A DNA stretch of 64,000 nt from Glycine soja (Eukaryota > Streptophyta > Magnoliopsida > Fabales > Fabaceae): assembly GCF_004193775.1 (NCBI RefSeq), contig NC_041002.1, positions 41,641,038 through 41,705,037 of the forward strand. The letters are read 5' to 3'. The position numbers and the translations under genes were made by a program. Shown piece after piece: positions 21,246 through 32,754 of this stretch (the first letter of the stretch is position 1; each line of letters starts with the position of its first letter). The notes beneath the pieces are model-generated. The model had not been told where the DNA came from, made no database searches, and worked only from the letters and a program-made list of their open reading frames with translations.

Positions 21246-22835
21246 ATCTTTCACTAAAACGTGAACACGCTTAGCAAAGAAACAAACCTCCAAACTGATC
21301 AGAACAACACACATTTTTTGAAGAAAAACAATGTGGCTAGCAAGAAATGAAAACATGCAGATAGAATTTCTTATAACCAAAAATGATATTTAAGACATTA
21401 GCATTTCGTTTCTAAAAGAATGTTATAAAAACACTGGGTCCAACCGAATAGAGGAAAGCCGCTCAAGGTGTATAAAATCTCACACAGGCAAGTATTTCAT
21501 CCTAATTTCAAACCACATATATGTCATAGATTGACTTTGCAAGTCATTTCCCATCAAATCAAAGATAATATGCACAATCATCATGGATCAATAGGACTTT
21601 ATAAGGTTGGATTTTGGTAGGAAATTTGACTTTGGTTGTTCGGGCCTTTCCCCTCTTCTTTTTTTTTTTCTTTTCTCTTTGGTTTGGTGCGGAACAAGAG
21701 TGAACACAAAGATTTGGTTTTAACTAAAGCAGGCGATCACTTTACACCTCCTATGTCTTAAGCCAGTTACTATTGATCTTCTCTTATATTTTTCTCTTTC
21801 GACAATTCTACACATGGTTCAGACATTGTCTAGTCCAAAGAACCCTTTTTTTTTCTCTTTTCTATTTTCCTGTGCTTTTCTTCAATCTTTGATTGATTGA
21901 TTCTTTTTCTTTCTCTTTTTATTTTTTTTTCTTTTCTTTTGAAGAACATCTCTAACCCAAGGCAAGAGAAGCTTCACTTGGAAGATCCTCTTGTCCTTTC
22001 TCCCTAGGGTAAGGTTGGAAATTTCCATCCTAGGTCAATGTTTATGGCCAAAAAGTCGACATTTAGCTCAAAAGGCCTGCAAACGGCGGGACATGATGTA
22101 TGTCAAGATATCTATTTAGCAAATGGCTCAGAAATAAGGGAATGCCCAAATCACTTCCATGAAATGCATATTATGATAATTAGAAATTCATGCAAAATTA
22201 ATCATAGCGCACATCCATGTGCACACTTAAATATGAGGCTTTGTGGCCACGCAAACACTAAGGCTTAGGGTTCGTTTCCACATTCAGACCAAACCAGTGT
22301 TTCAAGGATTGCTCTTTTTATCAAGTCATGCAAACATCCGAGTCCATTTTGGCATTTCGGGAAAATCTTTCGTTGTTTTCACCCTCTAGGCACACATTTC
22401 TTTTTTTCAAAAACCCTTTGTGTTTTGATCCGTGAATTTTCCAAAGAAAACCGGCGATCATTTTTTTTTTATTTCAAAAGCATGTTAGTTTTAGTTTTTT
22501 TTAGAAAAATTTTGTAACCTAGGCAAAGTTGTTACCCGAGATTATACTTATCAAAAGGAACAAAGGTTTCGTGAACGAAAAGAAACCATACACAAGACCC
22601 TTTTTTTTTTTGCTTAGTTTTCTTGCTTCAGACAAAACATCACAACAAAATAACACGGCAACATGCTGGAAGCGATAAAGTTTCATCATAATGAGATAAC
22701 AAACAAAAACTAAATGCGATAAAAGAAAGTCAAGTTCTATCAAAATGAGATAACAAACAAATACCAAAAGCGATAAAAACAAAATAAAGACAAGTTCATA
22801 GTTTTAGGCAATCCTGGCCAAGCGACTCCGCCTTC
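21246..22835. other. Non-coding interior of the retrotransposon
   Basis: No gene recognised. It contains several poly-T/poly-A tracts and decayed sequence between the gag-like ORF and the minisatellite. A near-duplicate phrase 'aatgagataacaaacaaa' occurs at about 22689 and 22744. Confidence 0.5.
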
Positions 22836-24146
22836 TCAAAGGAAGAAGTCCATCACATCAGCCATGTCATCATCTTCCTGAGCTCCATCTTCATCTCTGA
22901 GGGTCCCTGTGGGTACTGTCCCTGCCTGAAAATTGGCCCTATCTCAAGGCCATGCAATTGTGGCTCCGAACTACTCAAGGGTAGGCCACGGGAAGGGGCT
23001 GGGATCTTGGCTCTGCTGATGTAGGGTGTACTGGTAAAAGCTCTCATTTAGCTACACCTGACCCCTATGATTGGGCGCCTGTTGGTCAGTTACATGCTGC
23101 ATATATGTGTGCATCTGGAGCTCCATCCTTTGCAAATGAGCAGAGATGGACTCTAGAGATGGTGGTTGCCGTAGAGGTGGCGGTGGTGCATCTATGGCTG
23201 GCTGCTACTGGTCCTCCTACTGCTACTGCTATGCCTGACCCTATTGTTGTGCCTGCCTTGGCATGCAATACTTTTCTCTAAAGGTCCTGTTAATCGGAGG
23301 CCGGATAAGCTTTGTGGGAGTAATCGACACCCTAGAGAACAGGCAAAGGCTCGGGATCAAGGCCAGAAACCCTAGTGCTCTGTTGGACGTTTCTGGGTCC
23401 ACTGGGTGTCTGGGAGGCGTGATCCCTGCAAATTGATAAATGGCATCTGAGATCAATTGGGCCACATCAACACTCACCTAAGTCAAGATGGCATAGACCA
23501 GTTGGCACTTCGGTAGGGGGAAGTCAGAATTATGATCGTTGGGGATGATGTTGTTGAGAAGCAGTGTCATCCATATCTACGTCAGGGTGGTCATGCTAGT
23601 GCGCATGATCCGCACCCATCTCCTCGTCACACTCTGTGCGAAGTCCTGTCCTCGAATGCACAGCAGCTGGCCTATGGCCTCCTCATCAAATCCTGAGGCC
23701 TGGCTCCTCCTCTAACTGAACTCGCAACGTTGCCCCTCTTTCAGGACCAACGAATGCCCCAAGAACTGATTAATAACATCCTCATCAAAGGGGATCCATT
23801 GACCCCACACCCAGGAGCGCTTATCCCTGACTCCCTCCTTTGTGTGCCATGCATTGGCATAGAGCTCGATGACTATTTCTGGATCATACTTAGCCATGGG
23901 CCCTGTAAGTTGAGTACACTGCCTCCTGGAAATTTCCTCTTGAAACTCAGCATATTCTCCCTCCCTTAACTGGACCCGTCTCTCCTTGAGGAAAGACCAA
24001 CCCTTGATTGCTTCAAAATGGCGTTGGTGTTCCTTGCTTCGGAACCAATGTCTGTCAAATTCCATATCCACTTGTGGGGCCGAACTGGATCCTTCTCCAG
24101 CGGTGTCTTTCCTTGCCCTCTTACATAGAAGCTTCTTTGGAACCAT
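22836..24146 (-). pseudogene. Gag-like 'putative plant transposon protein' ORF with in-frame stops
   Basis: From the ATG at 24146 to the TGA at 22836 the frame is kept over 437 codons, broken only by nonsense codons (near 23713, 23590, 23480 and a cluster at 23195-23245). The tail ends in DVMDFFL. I recognise this as the protein encoded by many soybean non-autonomous LTR elements and annotated as putative plant transposon protein. The N-terminal basic KRARKDTAGEG stretch is followed by FDRHWFRSKEHQRHFEAIKG, then WVWGQWIPFD, AQLISDAIYQFAG and PTKLIRPPINR. A Pro/His-rich linker precedes the acidic tail. Nonsense sites that I compared with the family fit CAG to TAG changes. There is no zinc knuckle and no polymerase domain. 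Its function is unknown; it may be a gag-type packaging protein. Confidence 0.65.
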
Positions 24147-25727
24147 TTCCTGCAAGGACACATTCATAAAGTTAGTTTGCATGAATCGTGCAACCATCAT
24201 TTCATTTATCTTAAACAAGAAAAGGCCAAACAAATTTGAGTGGTGCATATTTCTTTTCACCAAATGCAAGTGTCATCGTGCAATTAGAAAACAATCATAC
24301 ATCGGTGCATATGTCATTATATATATATATATATATATATTAAAAGTATTTCAGCTACTTAGATGCAAGGTGCCTATCATAGTGCGGCATGCTCAATTAT
24401 TAGTATAAATCCAAACAATCACTCTCACACATTTATGTAATTCATACATTTTGCATCCAAGACAAAGTTTAGATTTCTATGCCTAACTCATGCTCTTGGC
24501 ATTTTAATCTAACAACCTAAGTTGTCCACACCTTCCAAATGATGACTGTACATGCACAAACTCATTTCATAATTCAAATTTTACAATGACACATGCAATG
24601 CTCATTGAGGCATTTCATCGAACGGTTGGTGGACGCATGTTTAAGCATGTAAAAATGAGGAATGGAGAATAATATGACATGCCAATCCATAATAGGATCA
24701 AAGGTAGGCATAGGGCTATCCCTTGCAGCCCCCAATAAAACAATCAAACCATGGATTCACCAACAAATTGTCTCACGAAATTTGCAAAGAACATGACAAA
24801 TAGAGCACCAAAATGCCGCAATGGAAAGCCAAAAATTTGAAGGGAGATGGTACATACTTGTAGGAGATAAAAGAAAATGTGAAAAAAGAAAGCAAAAGTG
24901 CACAATGGAGGGCTTGGGGCTACTGCCAAGGGTGGCTCCCGTAAGCGTTGGTGGTTTTTGAGCTTTGGGGAAGGAATGGGGTGAAAATGGCTTCACCCCT
25001 CCCCCTTTTTAAAATTCCCATCAATCATGCTCGCCCATGCGAGCTAATTTCATTTTTTTTTTTGCAAAACATCTTTTGCAGAATTGTGTTGTTCATTGTT
25101 ATATTTTCTTTCTAAAATTCCTATAATTGCATATAAACTTAGGCGAATTCAAGATATAATTCAAGAAAATGAACAAGTATGAAACAGGAAATTAACAAGC
25201 ATAGTTAGAGATACTAGACTGCCTCCTAGAAGCACTTCTTTAACATCTTTAGCCAGACGCTGGATGATGATCGACCGATCATGGGCCTAGCACCTATTCA
25301 TACCTGCCCCTAAGCTTAGACAAAGAAAGTGTCATCATGCAACAAATGTGAGACAATACTACAAGATGCTTGCATTACCTTTCACTTGCCCTTAGTGCTT
25401 ACCTCAAATTGATGTGGTGTTGACCATCACTCAAAATGACTCTTTATTCACCCTCTGATTCGTAGGATCCCGGATGACAAGATGCACATGCATGCATCTT
25501 TATGACCGAACGTTAAGTGTAACAATTAAACAGGTGTTATAGTGTTCAATTTTACTTAAACGCTTACGGCACCCCGTTGATCAAGCCAAATGGCTCCAGA
25601 TTCAGTGGGCAAGATTGAGGGTGTATGTTCTTAAGGACAATAAGAAGTAAAAGACACAACATAGGAGGTTGAGATGCAAATCATTAACCCACATTTATTA
25701 ATGTTGTGATTATGGTTTACAAAAGAT
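24147..25727. other. Retrotransposon leader region, no gene seen
   Basis: On the strand of the element this is the region between the 5' LTR remnant and the gag-like ORF. It has a short (AT)n run at 24317-24341 and one CTCGCC/GCGAGC pair near 25030. A deletion joining it to the LTR at about 25728 removed the primer-binding site. Confidence 0.5.
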
Positions 25728-26784
25728 TTTAATATTTATTTATTTTCCCTTTTTTATGTTTTTTAATTTTTGGGGTCAACAAGAGCGGTGCCTTTGCTGC
25801 TATGTATCCTCAAGTACAATGAGGAACTCAGACCTACGCAATTCTTTTAAAAAGCAAGAAAGTTATACGTTGAGTTGATTTTAAAATTTTGAAAGATTCA
25901 TTTTAACCGATAAAAATGAAAGAGACTGTTAAGGCGTTGGACCTTGAAAGCTTGATTACATGTTGATTTTATCTTGGTTTCACTTATTTACTTTCAAACT
26001 CATCAAAAGACAACTTGTGAAGTAAATGATTGGTTGAAACTTTATTTTATAAGGATAAAGTGAGATTATGGCACAAATGATCGATTGAAACTTTATTTTA
26101 CAAGGATAAAGTGAGATTATGATACAAATGATCGGTTGAAATTCACTTTACATGAAGAAATGAGATCACTGATGGTAGAAGAATGAGATGAAGATGTGCA
26201 AAGCAAACAATGAGGGACCCCTAAGGGTGCATAGAGCCAATTCAAAACCTTAAAATAAATACTAACCAATTGGCGAACGAAGAACGAATGAAGAATGATG
26301 AAGAATGAAGTAGGAATCAATCACGGTTGTGATTCGGAAGCGCCTCGGCCTTGTTTTTTCTTCTTCTTAATCCTTCCTCTCCTTAATTTCACTAAATCCT
26401 TTCAATGTTAAAAGTCTGAACCCTTTCCTTCAGCACCTTCATGCCTATTTATAGGAAATGAGGGGACATGGTTGATTTACAGCTCGCCCAGGCTAGTTGT
26501 TGGTTCAACCTGAAGTAACCTTGCTCGCCAAGGCAAGCTAGTTACTTCACCCATAAGTTATTAGGGGGCCCATGCGAGCTAGAGGCTAGCCTGGGCGAGC
26601 CAGGGGTCAGAAAAAGCTTCTAAATGACCTTTTTGCCCTCCATTTTGGGTATTTTTCATATTCTTTTTGAAATGTCGAAAAACCTTTCGAATTGCACAAC
26701 AAATGGTGTCAAACAGCTCAATTTGGCTAGCAAGAATCAAAATGTTAGCAAATGATAGTCCTCGGACGAAATTAGTGTCTGACA
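25728..26784 (-). repeat. 5' LTR of the 18721-26784 element, truncated
   Basis: Matches 18961-20110 with scattered differences, and has fewer 51-bp units. The first 240 bp of the plus-strand order (the 3' end of the LTR on the coding strand) are missing. The palindromic CTCGCC/GGCGAG block is at about 26482-26600. Confidence 0.8.
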
Positions 26785-26789
26785 GCTTG

Positions 26790-27929
26790 TGTTCGTTAAG
26801 CTTCGGTCTATTTTTGAAGTTGTGACTGCCAAGAAACCAGTTAAGGACAAGCCAACTGTGGATAGTGGAAGCAAGTCTAAGGGAAGTGGCAAGGTTAGTG
26901 TATTTCTTTTCTAGTGATATTTTTTTCTTGAGTAGCAACACTATTTTAAATACAGTTATTAGCTGAAATTGTTAGGAAATCACAATTTTGTAGGTGACAT
27001 TTGTTATTTAATGATTCCACTTTGTAATTTCAATTAAATTTAAAACAATAGTGAAGAGTGTGTTGTTATTGTTTTATGGGCTAGTGCAATATGGATTAGT
27101 TTGAGGGTTTGGTTTGATAGTGCTTGTGCATAATGAAAATATCATAAAAAAATCATGAAATTGTAAAAATATCAATGTTATATGCTGGTTTCTTTTGTTT
27201 AACAACAAAAGCACAGACAACTTCTAGAAGTATATCCTAACTAGCTTATTGTGTAAGGTAAGAATACTGAATGCTAACCACTGACTACAATACCAAAAAG
27301 TCCATCCCGAAACCAACCTCATACATACACTTGGACTGAACATATTCATTCTCCTCAATGTTGCCATGTCCAAGTTGTCCAGAATTGTTGGAACCAAATG
27401 AATAAACAATCCATTTGATTGTTTTTGTTTGGTACTATTCACAATCAATGTGGCCCATAAATAAACAAAAACAAAAGGCAACATACAACAATATTGCCAC
27501 ACCTTAACTGTCCGCATCAAGTCAATGTATGACCATCAAGTTAGAATCATACTGGGGGAATCCCATTTAAGAAATTGTCTACATCTGCAACTCCATTGAA
27601 CCCATTACCTGCCATTGCACGTGCTACACCAATTGCCATGAATATGGGTCTTCCTTCTGGTCCTAGTGCAGTTCCTGCAATTGGCCCCTGGTCAGTAAAC
27701 ATGAATGTTCATCCTAAACCTTTTACACAGCCTCAATCAATTTTATTGTGCAACTATCGAGTGACTAGCAGTACCTTTCATGCCAATCATTTTACATATT
27801 TGAACCCAATAATATCTAAGTTTGGTCCCAATGCTGTTTGGCCTAGTTGTCATCCTGTGGAATTTCCTCTTCCAATACCTATTGTTGAACCAATCCCTGA
27901 TCCCATTTCAGAGTCACAACATCAGTTGT
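26790..27929 (+). pseudogene. Exon-like fragments inside the CACTA element
   Basis: Two stretches look like captured or element-encoded exons. At about 26805-26894 a Lys/Ser-rich reading (KKPVKDKPTVDSGSKSKGSG) ends at an AAG/GTTAGT donor site. At about 27560-27929 a Pro-rich reading (SATPLNPLPAIARATPIAMN, later PSCHPVEFPLPIPIVEPIPD) runs into the subterminal repeats. No known domain is evident and I do not recognise the protein. The position between the nested retrotransposon and the right terminus fits transduplicated host exons, but a decayed TNPA-type gene is possible. Confidence 0.3.
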
Positions 27930-28451
27930 TTACCAAAAACCTAAAAAACAACATTGGTTGTTTACCAAAACCGATGTTGTATGTTATTTTAATATTGGTT
28001 TTACCAAAAACCGAAGTTAAGATTCATAAAAAACATCGATTTTGGTAACAAACCGATGTTGATGTTAATAAAACAACATCTTTTTTTAAGAAAACTGATG
28101 TTGTTAATAAAACAACATCGATTTTTTAAAGAAATCAATGTTGTTTTATTGACATCAACATCGGTTTTTTACCAAAACCGATGTTAATATACACATACAA
28201 CATCAATCTTTACTAAAAACTGATGTTGTCTGCATATATTAACATCGGTTTTAGAAAAAATCGATGCGGATATGAAGATATATAACTCTTTTTTATAAGT
28301 CTTATTATATAACATCGATTATTTAAACAATCGATGTTGTAATTTTATATTAACTGAAAACTGATGTTAACGATAATACTTTCAACATCGATTATTAACC
28401 GATGTTGAAAGTCCTAAATAACCGATGCTGAAACCCTATTTTTTAGTAATG
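27930..28451. repeat. CACTA right terminus and subterminal repeats
   Basis: About fifteen copies of AAAACCGATGTTG / CAACATCGGTTTT and variants, often as close inverted pairs, ending at the TIR TATTTTTTAGTAATG. Confidence 0.85.
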
Positions 28452-28454
28452 ATG

Positions 28455-30393
28455 GTATGAAAGAATGGAAGCTTTTTAGAATCTATATGATTAACAGTTT
28501 GAACTTAGAATGAGAGAAAAGAATGAAGAAAAAAAAATATTTTTGTATAATTGAAATGAAGATTTAGTTACACTTTTGGTATCTATATATGTAATAACTT
28601 TTTATTATAGTTTAGGGGGCTAGGCTAGCATGGGAGAAATTTCCCACCATGGAAACAAATATAATGTGTATGATTAGACTTGTTTCTTAGATCGGTGGAG
28701 GACTATTTCGTGGATGTTCACATTGGATTAAATTTAAAAAAATAGAAAACAGGTGATTTCCCCTTGTCCCTAGAGGACATCTTCCGTGAGGTGTAGAGCA
28801 TGTACCACCTCAGTGTCCATCGGAACATCGTTGAGTTGTTGATCCTCCTTTCTCTCTCCTTCTCTCTTTTCCTTTTCTTTCTATTAATCTCCTTCGCAAA
28901 CTGATTTAGCAACATCGTAGCAGCAATGCTTGTGCATCCTTCCTCCATCGCTAGTGGAAGTAGAAATTAAATGTTATCAATGCAATGGTGGTGATGGTTT
29001 CCAGCAAGCCCTTTAGTAGTTGTGTGTTAGTTTCACTAGTTCAATGTTGCTATATGATTTATTGATTCTATTGTTACCCCTTTGAGCGAGTGTTTGTCTT
29101 AGGATGGAATTGTTAGTTGTTTCCATGTTTGATTGTTGGGATTTGGATATGGATCTGGATTGTGGAATCTCAGAATCTAGGGAAACAAGAAAAAATAAAA
29201 AGAGAAAAAAAAGATAAAAAGGGAAGGGTTGCCAACAACCGTTTACCCTGGCGACATGCAATGGTTGAAGGAGGACGACAATGATTATTCGTACGAGGTG
29301 AAAAGGGAACACAATAGGGACATGGTGGTAGAGATGGTTGGTACGATTAAGGTCAAGACAACAAGGGAGATCGAAAGGATACGGTGTTACTTCTCGCCAC
29401 TTGATTCTTTTTTTTTTTTGTTAATTTACTCCGGTGTAGACATGCCCACAATGCTCCCTCACTTATCTCGAAAAAAAGCCTATATCAGACATACCAACTT
29501 ACTTTCCCACAGTGAGAGATTTGAAAGTTTTTCCCATGCTAGCCTATGCCTTAGTTTAGGTGGTTATGCTAGTTTAAGTTTTTGTTTTCTATTATTTTGG
29601 TGGGAGAAACAGGATACTAGTAGGGACAGATGCACATATAAGCCACAAGATAAATTTTTATACTTTAATATATATACTTAACAATTTTTATTTTTATCCC
29701 ATAAAAAAATAGTGTTGATCCCATAAGATAATTTTTTAAATGAATTGATGTAAAAAGTTATAAGAGATAAAAGAAAAGAAAAAGGTACTAATTTTACCAC
29801 TTATGTTCTTAATTTTTATAATATTAATAATGGAAAAATCATATAACATTCTTAAAATATAAAAATACGTAGAGATCAATTGTAACCAGTAAAAACTTAA
29901 TTTTTTTTCATAACATTATTTATTTTACAAAAAAATTGTTATTTTTCTATAAATATATTATAATTTTTTTTACCCCATTAAGAAAATTTCCTAAATCCAT
30001 CACTAGACAAATAGAGTTTACAATATTATGGAGGGATGTATTTCCAAAGTTTTAAGGCTGGGTACCCTTGTACCCTTTATACTCTTTAATACAAATCTTA
30101 TTTTGCTAATAAAAAAAAATTGAACATCATATTTTGGTTCCTATATATAGTAATAATTTTTAACTTTTTTTTATGTCTAAAGTCGCCTTATCTCATTACA
30201 TTCAAACATTTTAAAACCACCACAAAATTGAATCTGATGGTGTAAAAGTAAAACTACTGTAGAACAGATTTTGACAACATTTCAGTGTCACCCATTAAAA
30301 AATAAGAACGTATAGTGGTGATCGGTACATCATGGGCAAGGCAGAGCCATACACAACGACTTTCATAAGGGAGTCAAGATCCTTGTTGATGTT
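28455..30393. other. Spacer between CACTA element and MULE
   Basis: No gene recognised. ORFs at 28718-29681 are short, overlap on both strands and contain low-complexity runs. The part after 29640 is AT-rich. Confidence 0.45.
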
Positions 30394-30637
30394 GGGACGC
30401 AGGTTTTATTACCGCTACACCTTCTCTCTCCAAAATTTTCTTGAAATACACTAGTTTGGGAATTAATTCCCAAACTACACCACTTTCATGCTTTTTATGG
30501 AAGTCAGGTTCTGGCACCCTGACTTCCCTTTTTCCTTTTTTTTTATAAAGAAGTTTATATATTATTAAAATTAAATATTATATTATATAAAATTATTTAT
30601 TTATTAAATTAATTTATGTAATATTATTTTATAATTT
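30394..30637 (+). repeat. MULE left terminal inverted repeat
   Basis: Pairs with the inverse of 38911-39185. It contains the palindrome TTTGGGAATTAATTCCCAAA at about 30455-30474. Confidence 0.85.
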
Positions 30638-30966
30638 AATTTTGTTATTAAGAAAATGATATTATTAAATTTAAGTATTTTTGTTATATTATTTAAATTA
30701 TTTAAGATATTTTTTGGGTGAATATATGTTTTAAAATCTGAATTTTGTATAATAATATATTTATTTTAGTAAATATTTATTTTGTATAATAATCTGAATT
30801 TTAAAATTTTTAATTTAACTATTTTACTAAATATAATTAGTTTGTTTATGTTACTAGATTTAATTAAAAATGATAGAACAAAAGTTTTTAACAATTTATT
30901 TATATAAGAACATTATACTACGCCATCAATAAAATATTTAAACAATGACATTTGTCTAAGGAAAAA

Positions 30967-32710
30967 CTAAGATGAGGATACATTAGGACAATTATTTCTG
31001 CTATGACCATGTTGCCGGCAAAGTCCACATTTTTTTCTACTTGCTCGTTCATTTTCGTCTTCGTCCATCTCAGTAGGAATGCGAGTTGAAACGGGACGAC
31101 CCTTTGCAGTCCTCTTTCTCCTTGGATCAGGACCCCACTGATCTCCTTCATATTCTTGCCACATTGATTCGTCTGGCAATAAACCAAAGGAGTTGTCGTA
31201 GATGTGCAAAATGTGTTGTAAAGTGAATATCATCGGCACATAGGTCATGGGATCAACATTGACAGATTTACAGGCAGTCATGACATGAGAACACGGTAAA
31301 TGTTTAGCCTGAAATTCACCACAATCACACTTTTGGGATTGTAACATTACTCTAAACCTTCCAGGTGGTCTGGGTGTTTCAAGTGGGGATTGAGTCTCTG
31401 TTATAATAAAAGTGTGATTGTGTCTGTCGAATTCATTTACAATGTGTGTATTAGATTCTTGTTGACCACTATTGATTGCATCGAAGACGACTTCAGAATA
31501 CTATGAGCCGGAGTTGATCATTGCCTGAGTTTGTCGACCTCTATTAGCAAAGAGTTGTGCGATCTTGAAATAGGTCTCCTCAACCAACGATGACACCGCC
31601 AAATGTCTTGTGTTTTTTAACATGGAATTAACAGACTCCGACAAATTGGTAGTCATATGTCCCCAACGTTTCCCCTCATCAAAGCATTGTACCCATTTTT
31701 GTTTGGGTAATTGATCAAGCCATTCAGCTGCACTTGGCTTATTCGCACGAATATCCCCAAGATGTCGCCAGTGCATCTTCTCCGTGTATGCGTACCCTAT
31801 AAATATTTAATCAATGTATTATGTTATAAAATTTGATTGAAAGAAAATTATAACGAATAAATAAAATAGATTCTCACCAGCCAACATAAGTGGTTTCTTT
31901 AAATGTTTGCAGTTTGAGTTACCACAAAGAAAGTTTTGTGCAATGTGGCGCAGGCAAAAGAAATGGGATGTGTCCTGGACCCATAAGTTACTTAGGTTGT
32001 TGTAGGCACTTATAATTGAGGGGTGTCGGTCTGAAATAAGAGAAATGTTAATTTGCGGAGTAACATGTCTTCTCAAATTCTTTAGAAAAAAACCCCAAGC
32101 TGAAGTTGTCTCCCTTTCTACAATGGCATAGGCAATCGAGAAGATATGGTTAGCTCCATCTTGTGCGGTAGCTATCAACAGTGTGCCAGTATACTTTCCG
32201 TAAAGCCATGTACCATATACTTGTACAATGGGTTTGCAATATGCAAAACCATTAATGCATGGACCAAATGACCAAAAGACACGTTTAATCAATCTTTTGC
32301 CCGGTACTATTTCTCCCCCCTCATACAAGGATTCTGTTTGAGCAGCGACCACAGTCCCGGGAACACAAGATTGCAAAGCTCCGAAAAGTTTTGGCAGTTT
32401 GGCATATGATTCTTCCCAGTTTCCATGAATCATCTCCAATGCTTTTTGCTTTGCTAACCATGTCTTCTTGTAGGATGGGGTATAATTCATGAACGTTTTG
32501 ATCTTTGCAATCAACGTCTTGATGGAGACAGTTGGGTTTGTTTTGACAATTGGTTGGATGATCTGTGCTATGACGTGTTTGTCAAGTTGGCGATGATCTT
32601 GTCTGAGCATCGGCACGAGACAAGTGTGATGACCTCTGATACTCTTGATAATCCATTTGTTATGCCTCTTTGAATTGCATGCGCCCAAGCTCCATGTACA
32701 ATGACATGTA
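30967..32710 (-). pseudogene. MULE transposase, N-terminus lost, one nonsense codon
   Basis: Two exons on the minus strand: about 32710-31878, then an intron 31877-31797 (GTGAGA...TTATAG), then 31796-30967. Exon 1 starts in the MuDR-type DNA-binding region (NKWIIKSIRGHHTC), then LDKHVIAQIIQP and the catalytic domain (GTWLYGKYTGTLLIA, ISLISDRHPSI, CLRHIAQNF). Exon 2 has WLDQLPKQKW and NLSESVNSMLK, then a SWIM zinc finger CDCGEFQAKHLPCSHVM. It ends in a CCHC knuckle CGLCRQHGHSRNNC. A TAG at 31501-31503 interrupts exon 2, with the same frame continuing. The residue before GTWLYG is tyrosine, where MULE transposases carry the first catalytic aspartate. The N-terminal region expected upstream is absent. 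This copy is almost surely inactive. Confidence 0.88.
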
Positions 32711-32754
32711 TTATAACATTACAATGAATACTGAGTTTGTATGTTTTACATTTT

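Larger units (their letters stand above)
18721..26784 (-). mobile_element. LTR retrotransposon, non-autonomous, minus orientation
   Basis: The ends TGTCAC...TGACA are flanked by a perfect 5-bp duplication GCTTG (18716-18720 and 26785-26789). Removing the element rejoins a 'gcttgtgttcgttaag' host sequence that also occurs nearby at 18663. LTR-like direct repeats lie at 18721-20110 and 25728-26784. On the minus strand a purine-rich stretch (AGTAAAAATGGGCAAT) precedes the LTR start TGTCATACCCTAATTTC, so the element runs right to left. The rightmost LTR has lost about 240 bp next to the interior, including any primer-binding site. The interior holds one gag-like minus-strand ORF and no pol. I take it as a gypsy (Ogre/Tat-like) derivative; the lineage is uncertain. 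Confidence 0.8.
17103..28451. mobile_element. CACTA (En/Spm) element, non-autonomous, split by a retrotransposon
   Basis: The left end CACTACTACAAAATATAA starts at 17103. The right end TATTTTTTAGTAATG stops at 28451 and is its inverse with two mismatches over 15 bases. Both are flanked by ATG (17100-17102 and 28452-28454), the 3-bp duplication expected for CACTA elements. Subterminal arrays of AACATCGGTT / AACCGATGTT occupy about 17120-17510 and 27930-28420. Without the nested retrotransposon (18721-26784 plus one TSD copy) the element is about 3.3 kb and has no recognisable TNP2/transposase, so it is non-autonomous. Exon-like pieces with splice donors lie at about 17525-17680 and 26790-26894. 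Confidence 0.85.

Noticed and set aside
20467..28451. Pairing of the CACTA start at 20467 with the terminus at 28451
   Set aside because: The 20467 end is preceded by 'tag' while 28451 is followed by 'atg'. It also lies inside a retrotransposon that is itself nested in the 17103-28451 element, whose atg duplications match.
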